This document shows, one piece after another, positions 11,478-19,429 of a stretch of DNA of 64,000 nucleotides. The position numbers were made by a program, and so were the translations under genes. Within the stretch, counting starts at the first letter, position 1; every line of letters begins with the position of its first letter. The stretch is from Isoetes taiwanensis (Eukaryota; Streptophyta; Lycopodiopsida; Isoetales; Isoetaceae). The stretch lies in assembly GCA_021234155.1 (NCBI GenBank), contig JAJEKV010000030.1, forward strand, positions 16,852,003 through 16,916,002, given 5' to 3'. Below the pieces are notes generated by a model. It saw only the letters and a list, made by a program, of their open reading frames with translations. It ran no database searches and had not been told where the DNA came from.

Positions 11478-11851
11478 AACACGCTAAGCGTGTTCCATGC
11501 TAACCTTAGCCTTGAACATGAATACACGCTCGGTGTGCATTCAGCAGAGAGAGAGAAAAGAAAAACCTGTACAGATAGATAAGTACTGTACAGGTTTTTC
11601 TTTTCTCTCTCTCTGCTGAATGCACGCCGAGTGCCTTTATCTATTTACTTATCTATCTGTACAAGTTTTTTTTTTCTCTCTCTCTCTGCTGAATGCACGC
11701 CGAGCGTGTATAGTTTTTCCTATAATATAGCAGTTTACATGCTGAGCGTGCAAACAATTTTATCCCTAGTTTCAACTTTTAAGTTAAACACGCCGGGCGT
11801 GTCTCTTAGTTTCTAAGTTTATAAATAAATAAATATAACACGCCAGGCATG
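11478..11851. repeat. cluster of CACGCNNNGCGTG palindromes
   Basis: Seven sites of the 5-3-5 palindrome CAYGCNNNGCRTG occur at 11480, 11525 (variant), 11623 (decayed), 11696, 11738, 11789 and 11839, each 13 bp, all upstream of the coiled-coil gene at 11885. The site at 11480 extends to a 17-bp palindrome. Other members lie in promoters A and B (9684, 10833) and in the intron of the next gene (14009, 14043, 14081). Confidence 0.75.
11529..11631. repeat. 46-bp near-perfect inverted repeat
   Basis: Arms 11529-11574 and 11586-11631 differ at one position and enclose an 11-base loop. Each arm carries CTCGGYGTGCATTC, a GAGA/TCTC run and CCTGTACAG at the loop side. A third partial copy of one arm lies at 11651-11708. 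Confidence 0.85.
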
Positions 11852-11884
11852 AATACTGATACTCCGCTCACTTCCTATTGATAG

Positions 11885-12472
11885 ATGCCAAGTTACATTA
11901 ATCACCCGGTTGGTGACGAAGATGCATTGGAATTACATTTGGGGCAGCAATCACACAGCCCAGCTCCAGTTTCGGCTCCAATCTCCAGTCCGGTTGAACC
12001 GCAGCCGAGCACCAGTCCGGCTGGAGCACCAGTCTTGCAATCCTTGCAGTACTTGGATCAACTAATGATGATGGCAGCAGAGCGCAGGGCAATGATAAAT
12101 CTAGGCTCTGAGGCCCTTGCAATCGCACGGAGGTTGGCCCTCTTATCTGATCACTTCGATCATGCAGTACATGCATTGATCGAGAGTGAATCTCGCAACC
12201 GTCAGCTCGAGAGTCAAAATAAGGAACTGCGTTTCTTAGTGGCTAGCCTCTATGCCCGGATGCCCCAACACGAACCACTACCACAGGCGGTATACGATGC
12301 AATGAAGATGGCTCAACCAATGGAGCAGGAGATGGAGCAGGAGGAGGAGCAGGAGGTGGAGTAGGCGGGGGAGGTGGAGCTAGAGCCTGGGGTTTTTGCT
12401 GGGGTTTTACCTGATCCATTCACTATGCCCTGGAATGGAAATGGGAGTATCAATAGCCCAGCTACTCAGTAG
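11885..12472 (+). CDS. coiled-coil protein, unknown family, one internal TAG
   Basis: The ATG at 11885 follows the palindrome cluster. Translation starts MPSYINHPVGDEDALEL, passes a Pro/Ser-rich linker, then a helical leucine/arginine region (about residues 58-140: SEALAIARRLALLSDHF, ESESRNRQLESQNKELRFL) with coiled-coil character, and ends in Met/Glu-rich repeats (EQEMEQEEEQE). The frame meets TAG at 12362-12364, but the same frame stays open for 35 more codons to TAG at 12470-12472 in similar composition, so the first stop looks like a point mutation. Shape (short N-tail, coiled coil, acidic end) is like transposon-encoded accessory proteins, which is inference only. Confidence 0.5.
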
Positions 12473-12579
12473 ACTGGGCTTGAAATAGTAGTCTGGGATT
12501 TTGTCTGGTTTATCCAAATTATCCAGATTATATACAATTGTAAACTTTTTCCAATGAATACAACAAATTTTGTCTACTT

Positions 12580-12837
12580 CTATATTTCTACAATGTAATA
12601 CATGTTACATACCTTTTTTAAGCGGTTTCTTGGCCATGCAACAAATGTTCCAACGCTTTCTCCAACCATATCCCCACCGGGGTGTCTGCGAGGTAAAGCT
12701 TCATCCATAACGCAGCAGTTAATCACTGTAACTCGGACATACTTATCCCCGAGCGGAATTCCATGACAGTTTGCAGTCGGATCGATGGAGTCGATCTTGC
12801 ATAATCCTAATTTTCTTTTCTGATTTGTAGTTAACAT
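12580..12837 (-). pseudogene. TNP1/En-Spm-like transposase C-terminal exon fragment
   Basis: The minus strand encodes an exon-like piece with TANCHGIPLGDKYVRV and GGDMVGESVGTFVAWP. These match the C-terminal pattern (…HGxPLGxxxVKVxV… GEAVGSxVAWP) of plant Transposase_23 / TNP1-type proteins of CACTA elements. The piece is bounded by a possible acceptor AAATCAG near 12820 and a strong donor AAAAAG|GTATGT (exon end 12613). No other exons are seen nearby, so it is likely a solitary captured or broken fragment. Confidence 0.55.
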
Positions 12838-13572
12838 GAAACATTCATCTTCGACACTGCAGAAAATTGCTATTCAGACACCTACTATTGGAAATTAATG
12901 TTCAAGCTATAGGAATGAGATGAGTACCAGAATTCTGAAGCCATTCTTGAGAAGCTGATTCGAGTTCTCGAAATCACAGGCGCTATGGAAACTCAGGCGG
13001 TCGGGAAAAATTCGAATTAGAAGAAAGATTAGGTTAACTACGTTTAGGTGGGATAAATGTAATCAATGCAAGAACACGATAGATTGCTTTTTAAAAACTC
13101 AATGAAAAAAGTCAGCGGACGGGTTCTTTTTTTTTATTTGAAAGTGAATCTTCGTCATTATTATTTTTATATGTCAAGAATATTTCGAAACTGCATACCC
13201 GGGGGATCCACCTTCTTTATAAGGGATATGCCACCTGCGTGCATAGGGTAGCCAAAAAACCCCTAGTATACGTGTTTCTGATAGGCAAATTTGACCCCTT
13301 TCCGTATGGTTTTACAACTAGAAGAACATCCCAAAACCCCTACGACCCCTAGTATACATACGGAAAAGGGTAAAAAATCACCCCCTCCCATTGATGCACG
13401 TGGTTTTGATAGATTCCACAAGGTGACGCCCCCTTGACTGCATATTGTGTTTTCTTGAAATTCAAATTTCTCTTGTACAGGTAGAAAAAGCTATTTCTTG
13501 CTAGCTATTTCTCGAGCAGCTCGAGCGCGTATCCGAGCGACCTTCCGACTCTGTTACTAGGCGACTCCGGAG

Positions 13573-14456
13573 ATGTCTTATAAAACAAATTGAGGTCGAG
13601 GTGGACGGGGCCGAGGAAGGAGTGGAAGAGGAATCTCAAAACCTGGCACTTCTCAAGTTTCAGAGGACGTTGATCGGACCCCTCCTATTCAAGGTATTTA
13701 ATTTGCCACAGAATACACACTGTGTAGAGAGTATTATGCTTGCATGAATTTGAGTTATTTCCTTGCCTTCAGTTAATATGCTTTGCATGAGTTTGAGTTA
13801 TTATGCTTTGCATGAATTTTAAGTATTACCATCAGTTAATGCTCTGATTGTCCGTTTTGTAGAACATAATTCTGCTTTGTTTTATAGAATATAGCAGTGT
13901 TAGACAGTTGGAGATAGCAATGTTCAATGAGGTTAAATAGTGTGAAATATGGATTCATAAAGGGTATGTAGCTTAAAATGTGGATGCAAACTAATTTAGT
14001 TTCAAATTCACGCATAGCATGGTTCATAATAGGAGCTATCAACATGCCAAGCGTGAATTGTACTAATTTAGGTTTAAATGCACGCCAAGCATGATCTCTT
14101 GTTCTGAAAAGTACTCTAAAAAATGTTCATCTTCTTTTGAAGTGCCCAAGAGGAAGAAAACCCCTATTCCTGGCAAGAAAGCTAGGGTAGACGACCCAGA
14201 TGCAGTACCATATGATCTCACCTTAGATGATGAAGGGCCAATTCTTATAGCAACCACTGACCCTGCCTGCCCTGAAGAGGAAATGGACGAGGGTGCCGAG
14301 TGGTACGTTGACCTTGCCAAGACAAATGGCAAGCTCGACTTAACTCTCTTCTCGAGGAAAAAGGAAGCAGACAAGATGAACAAACAAGGGATCCTAATCT
14401 CTTGTGAGGAAGAGGATGACACCAACTACAAACCACGTGAAGCTGTACCCGGATAA
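13573..14456 (+). CDS. two-exon basic/acidic nuclear-type protein, palindromes in its intron
   Basis: Exon 1 (13573-13693) starts MSYKTN, then a TGA, then an Arg/Gly-rich stretch (GRGGRGRGRSGRG) and SEDVDRTPPIQ, ending CAAG|GTATTT. Exon 2 starts after CTTCTTTTGAAG (acceptor 14141-14142) and joins in phase to give VPKRKKTPIPGKKARVDD, a good nuclear-localisation patch. It continues with YDLTLDDEGPILIATTDP and an acidic end to TAA at 14454-14456. The TGA in exon 1 makes the full protein doubtful; translation could also start inside exon 2. The 449-bp intron holds three CAYGCNNNGCRTG palindromes, 34-38 bp apart. No family recognised. Confidence 0.45.
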
Positions 14457-14539
14457 GGCGGAGGTACAATGTTGAATGAAGGAGATGGGCCACCATATGA
14501 TGTACCAGCAAAAGCTGTTGTAGCTTCTTCATAAGGAGT

Positions 14540-15076
14540 TCATTCAAACATGTCTCTTATAGCAGACTGAAATTCTGCAAACCCATGTGTCACCACGGTT
14601 GTGTGAAGAGGAGTAGATGTTGCAAGGTCGTCTTCATTTGTAGTGAAATCGTTGTGGGAGAAGCTATGGAGAATCTCGCAGTCTTCAGAACATGCTGTAT
14701 TCCTGGTATGTGTAAGTGAAGATGGAGAAACAACAAAGGGCTGAGGTAGTCTGTTTCGAAACATTTTCTGAGGTCGAGTCATTGTAGTGTCGGGTGATGG
14801 TACAAATGGTGGTGGAAGATTGCTACGTGCAACAGGTGAGGCTTTGAAAGGAGGTGGCAGCCGGTTTCCTACTGGACTTGGAGAGGGTTGGAAAGGTGGT
14901 GGCAGTCTACTAGTTACTGGACTCGGAGTGTCTTCGAGAAGCAACAAAGACCTTGTCGAGGTAGGTGTTGAAGAAGCATCTCCATCTTGTGTTCCATCTG
15001 AAGTAGAGGTACTTGGGCAAACAAATGGTGATGGAAGTTTGTTCACGAAGCGGTTAACCATGTTAAACAACTGCAA
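14540..15076 (-). CDS. proline-repeat protein divergent from the methyltransferase gene
   Basis: The minus-strand frame is open after an acceptor-like TTTTTTGCAG (15077-15086). The first ATG is at about 15061 (MVNRFVNKLPSPFVCP). It holds five imperfect copies of a 15-19-residue unit centred on RLPPPF..SP (NKLPSPF, SRLPPPF, NRLPPPF, SNLPPPF, NRLPQPF), then a Ser/Thr-rich tail, and ends in TGA at 14540. There is no internal stop. With the ParB-methyltransferase gene it forms a divergent pair sharing a region of about 300 bp that contains three TATTCNNGAATA palindromes. The short PPPF-type repeats could be protein-docking motifs. No family recognised. Confidence 0.45.
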   Translation of the reverse strand: MQLFNMVNRFVNKLPSPFVCPSTSTSDGTQDGDASSTPTSTRSLLLLEDTPSPVTSRLPPPFQPSPSPVGNRLPPPFKASPVARSNLPPPFVPSPDTTMTRPQKMFRNRLPQPFVVSPSSLTHTRNTACSEDCEILHSFSHNDFTTNEDDLATSTPLHTTVVTHGFAEFQSAIRDMFE

Positions 15077-15122
15077 AAAATTGTGGACTTGTTACTAACT
15101 CACAAGTCGATTGGACTAATGA

Positions 15123-15206
15123 TATTCGAGAATACAAATGCTATTCCAGAATAGTATTTTGTGTCCAGCATTTGCTGTGTGTATGCAAAGATGCTATTCC
15201 AGAATA
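15123..15206. promoter_or_regulatory. three TATTCNNGAATA palindromes between divergent genes
   Basis: TATTCGAGAATA (15123-15134), TATTCCAGAATA (15142-15153) and TATTCCAGAATA (15195-15206) lie between the proline-repeat gene and the methyltransferase gene. Half-sites also occur nearby (CGTATTCCGC at about 15233 and 15308, GTATTCCGAT at 15371). They share the core of the intron arrays downstream. Confidence 0.65.
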
Positions 15207-15462
15207 CACTTGTCCATAGTGTTTGGACAAAACGTATTCCGCATCACATAGAAAAACACAACTGACAGTGGCCTACCTTTAAAAAGGAAAATTGAGCGCC
15301 TCGGTTGCGTATTCCGCTTCCAGAGATTTAGTCGCCAGCCCGAGCACCTTCCGATCTATATTGATTTGCTGTATTCCGATTTATATGGCGAAAACAATGG
15401 ATAGGTAAGCATGTAAAGTACATAGTACGTCTTTCGTGTGTTTCCTGATTTGCTTTTGTAGG

Positions 15463-15721
15463 CCAAAGTGTATTACACTTTGGGCTTCTGGCGAAGTGCA
15501 AAGTGTATTCTGGAATACACTTTGCTCACTGGCGAAGTGCAAAGTGTATCCAGAATACACTTTGCCCTTCAGGCGAAGAGCAAAGTGTATTCTGGAATAC
15601 ACTTTGCACTACGCCTGAAGGGCAAAGTGTATTCCGGAATACACTTTGCTTGGCAAAGTGTATTCCGGAATACACTTTGCACTTCGTCAGTGAGCAGAGT
15701 GTATTCCAGAATACACTTTGC
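15463..15721. repeat. palindrome array 1 (intron 1 of the methyltransferase gene)
   Basis: Seven tandemly spaced copies of a 27-28-bp palindrome with core TGTATTCCGGAATACA: 15463-15483 (centre deleted), 15498-15525, 15539-15565, 15580-15607, 15622-15649, 15653-15680 and 15694-15721. Units are 3-15 bp apart. The spacers themselves pair across the array (GCCCTTCAGGCG with CGCCTGAAGGGC; CTCACTGGCGAAGTG with CACTTCGTCAGTGAG), so the array is also one larger nested inverted repeat centred near 15600. Confidence 0.9.
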
Positions 15722-17678
15722 TTGTCTTCTTGAAAACACACTTGTTTTTTTGCACTTAAACATAACACTTTTTAGCTGAAACATACCACTTTTTAGGTTA
15801 AACATACCATTTTTTAGTCCAATTAAGGCATAAAAAATTGAGTTAGAGTGACAATAGTTTTGCTTGTTTTCCTGCAAGATTAGTAAATCTTATTCTGGAA
15901 TACAGCTTTCGTCCCATTTTCTGTCTTAACATTGTTGTTTTAAACGTTTCAGTGGCAGGGAAGAAGGAAGCAAAAGGGCATCAAAAAAATCTCTGAAGAT
16001 TAAGCGGCCAAACCCAATGAAGCACACCGCTGACGCGGACGAGCCTGCGATTTACGAAAACTTTCAAACGCAATGGTTCGTAACCAGGGGTGTAGACGGA
16101 AAATACAGCACACTGACGTTTTTGTACGTCTGTAAAAGTGCTGGGAACAAAAGGTACGCCGACACCGAGTTTGTTAACCTTGGGACAATAAAAGAGGTCT
16201 CCGAGGTTGCCGGACAAGGAGGTCAGGTGGGGAGGCTATCCTTCAAGACCTCCCAAGGCTTCATTGTTGTAGACATCGCATTCTTTAGAATTGTCAGTGT
16301 GCAGCCACAGGCACTGTACAAATTCTTTTCACACTACCGGACCAAACGAAACCTGTGTTCACTAATTAGACAGGTTTGTTCTAGTACAAGCGAGGACTTT
16401 CCTGTCAGTGAGTCCGAGCAATTAGATGGAGGTAGATCAGGATCATCACCTTCTCCTAGTACTTCAGGAAGGTCATCAGATGGAGGGTCCCAAGAACAAG
16501 AACAGGAAGTCCCCCCAGTGCCACCAAAGAAACTTAGCAGGCCAAGAGCCACCATAGCCGCTAAGGAACCAAAGAAGCGAAAGGCACAACAGCTTGAAGT
16601 TGCAGAAATCCCCGAGGAATAACCAAAAAAGAAGAAGGGAAAGGGCAAGGCACCTGGGGTGGCCATTAAAGAAAAAAAGGTGGACAAGACCTCAGAGAGG
16701 ATGGAAGAAATAAATCAGAACAAGTATGTGCAAGGTTTAATATACTTGCCAGTAACTTCCATGAGGTTACCACCGAAGAATGAAGATGGTGAGCGCCCCC
16801 TTCAGATTCGCAAAATCTATGCTGACCACATAAGAAATCTGAAGGACAGAATAAGGAGCAATCCGAATGCCCATGTTGCTCCAATTGTTGTTCTTGTTGG
16901 CGATCGATCCCGGTGCATGGACCCCAAGGACTACTGACGAGAAAAAGCGGAACACCTACATGCACTATGTCCTTGGGGGAAACCACAGTTTCAAAGCAAG
17001 GAGGCAGTTGTACAAAGAGAAAAACAATCCAAGATATCTCTCTATGCTCTGCGCTGTTTACTGTGGCCTGACAGACGAAGAAGCCAAAATCGTTGCCAAC
17101 ACGCACAATCGCGACAAATCGAATATAAGCTTAAAATGAGTTTAAGTGGATAAAATCAGGTTCATGCCACGGGAATATGTTATATTTAAAGAAACATATG
17201 GAGATGATTTAAAGAAACCACAATACTCTCTGGGGCCCGAAGGAAGCGTGTCTTTGTGGAGTCTTTGCCTCAAATCGACGAGGCTAACAAATGGCGATCT
17301 CTAATACCACATGACAACTGATTTCAACTAGCCTTCAGAGATGGCAGAGTAAGTTTCTTTTGTATTCTGGAATACCCCTGCAACCCTCCCACTGACATCG
17401 CTTTTTTCTCTGCAGATTTGGGACCTCCAAAACGAAATCTTCACCATGTTCGAGCGTGGTGATTTGAAAAAGGGAAAGTCTCCTAAAAAAAAAAAAAGGA
17501 TCCGGCGTCCCCAAAAAGGAAATGACAATAAGCGTCATCAGAAATGCGGGGCTTCCACGATATGGATATACTAGAAAGGCTACTGCAAAAGGTTGTTGAT
17601 AAGGAATTTACACTAGAAGAAATGTCCAAGGAGCTCCACAAGTAAGAATGCCACTTTGGGTTTTTTGTTTGATAGGAA

Positions 17679-17903
17679 GAAGTGTATTCCGAAATACACT
17701 ATGGCTCACACGCGAAAAACAAAGTGTATTCCGGAATACGCTTTGGCCCACACACGGGAAACAAAGTGTATGCCGGAATACACTTTGGCCCTGACGTCAG
17801 AGACAAAGAATACACTTTGGCCCTCACGCAAGAGACAAAGTGTATTCCAAAATACACTTTGCCTTACAGTGTGAGGGCCGAAGTGTATTCTGGAATACAC
17901 TTT
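17679..17903. repeat. palindrome array 2 (intron 3 of the methyltransferase gene)
   Basis: Six copies of the same palindrome, more diverged: about 17679-17704, 17719-17747, 17762-17788, 17803-17820 (one half deleted), 17834-17861 and 17879-17903. Spacers are 14-18 bp and resemble one another (GGCCCNNACGNNNGAGAC). The array fills the middle of the intron 17642-17983. Single TATTCYGGAATA sites also occur in introns 1 (15891), 2 (17363) and 5 (18635, 18727). Confidence 0.9.
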
Positions 17904-19429
17904 AGCTGACGGTGTTTAAATGATTCTTTCTTGTTGCTTTCCTTTTTAGTTTTCTTCCTTCTAACGTTTGTATTATATTACAGCCAGAAAAATGTCATCA
18001 CATGTCAAACATGCTTAATGGAACAGTTAAATGTCGACAGCTGGGAAAGGTACAAAGAGCTTTACTCTATCGCAACCTTGGACGAAAGGATTATTCAATA
18101 TGCGCCAAATTTTGAAGGCTGGGTATGTTGAATTGTTTTTTATATTGTTGTTTTTCTTGTTACTAAGGCGTTCTTTTTTGCAGAGCAAAAAGAAAAACAA
18201 GGACCTGCCGGAGGGCTTCGTGCATCTGGTCAGGACAGCGCGAGAAGAGAGGATGCTGGCGGACAGGCATTTTTGGATACTGAGCCCTCCGATTACGAAC
18301 GGTTTACAATGTACGATCAAAATAACCTGTTCTGTATAGTACATGGTGATTGCACCAAATTAGCCGAATCAATAAAGCCCCAAGATTTTACCTTGGTAAT
18401 AGCTGACCTTCCATATGGGTTTAAGCTGAAAGACAGCCGCTACGACGACCAGCCATTTAAAAACTCTGAGTTTAATGCTTTCGTCGACGGTATAAAGCAA
18501 ATTACCACGGCAAAACATTGGAGGCTGGTTGTATTTCACTCAAGCATGCAATCCGGCCTTGTGGAAGCCAGCTTTAAGAATCATTTTGGTTCGCCTGCAC
18601 AAGCTGGTTATGAAAATCTGGTTTGGTAAGCACTTATTCTGGAATACACAAGTCCTTTTGTTTTCATTACCTTCTTTTTTTTTGTAGTTACAACTGTAGC
18701 ATTTTTTAATTTTTGTTAGGAGATGCTATTCCGGAATACGTTTCTTTTGGCTGTACTTAAATCCCTTTTTATTTTTTTGTTCCTTAGGTATAAAACAAAT
18801 ATTAATTACCATGGTGGAGGCCCGCGACTGCGAGTGAGGTCGAATATCTCCATGTGGCTTATTGGAGTTTCGATGGGAAACGTACAATGGAACACTTCAA
18901 CACAGCGGCGTGCCAGAACTTTTCAAACGTGTTGGAGTTTCCAGCTGTGTTACAGAAGCTGCAGGACCCTAGTGCACAAGAAAGAATAGTGAATCACTAC
19001 CAGAAGCCACAGAAGCTGATTAACCATCTTCTGGACATGTTCTCACGTCCAGGAGATTGGGTGCTCGATGCATTTTCTGGCTCTGGCTCTGGCCGAAATT
19101 GTGTAGTTGTTGACATTGATAAGGAGGCTGTACAGTTCATCAAGATGAGACTTTCTGCCTTACCAACTCTACCAGACGAGAATCAAGAGTTGGGGGCAAA
19201 GTTTAATTCTGATTTTGCTAAGATGACATCTTCGGAGATACAGCCTCCTTTTACAAGCTCTTTGGAAGACGAAGCTACATTTGCGGAGCTGAAAGAAGTT
19301 GCTCTATCTACAATACTGGAAGCAACCACCAACACAGAAAAGCCTAAGTCACCAGAGAAAGGTGAAAAGATAGAGTCTGATCAAGCTGAGACCAGCAAGA
19401 AGAATGAAGATTTTAATTTAGATCTCTGA

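Larger units (their letters stand above)
15385..19429 (+). pseudogene. ParB/Srx-like domain plus DNA amino-methyltransferase gene, six exons, decayed
   Basis: Exons: 15385-15404 (MAKTMD), 15953-17348, 17416-17641, 17984-18122, 18184-18625 and 18788-19429 (TGA). Borders are canonical, and the joins between exons 1/2 and 3/4 keep frame. Exon 2 has an unknown N-terminal domain, a Lys-rich linker, then a ParB/sulfiredoxin-like core (IYLPVTSMRLPP, IRNLKDRI, APIVVLV, YVLGGNHSFKARRQL, IVANTHN). Exons 5-6 hold a beta-class N6/N4 methyltransferase: DLPYGF (18405-18422) first, then KPQKLINHLLDMF and the SAM-binding FSGSGSG (19073-19093) followed by CVVVDIDKEAVQFI. That gives motif order IV...I. Lesions: TAA at 16620, a frameshift near 16930, stops near 17140, a run of 13 A in exon 3 with a frame change, shifts near 18280 and 18840, and a gap after FSGSGSG where about seven residues are normally found. 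The combination is of bacterial/phage type; origin by transfer is inference. Confidence 0.7.

Noticed and set aside
15463-17903. CRISPR-like arrays
   Set aside because: Units are self-palindromic, spacers are short (3-18 bp) and similar to one another, and the arrays lie in introns of a eukaryotic gene. No cas genes are present.
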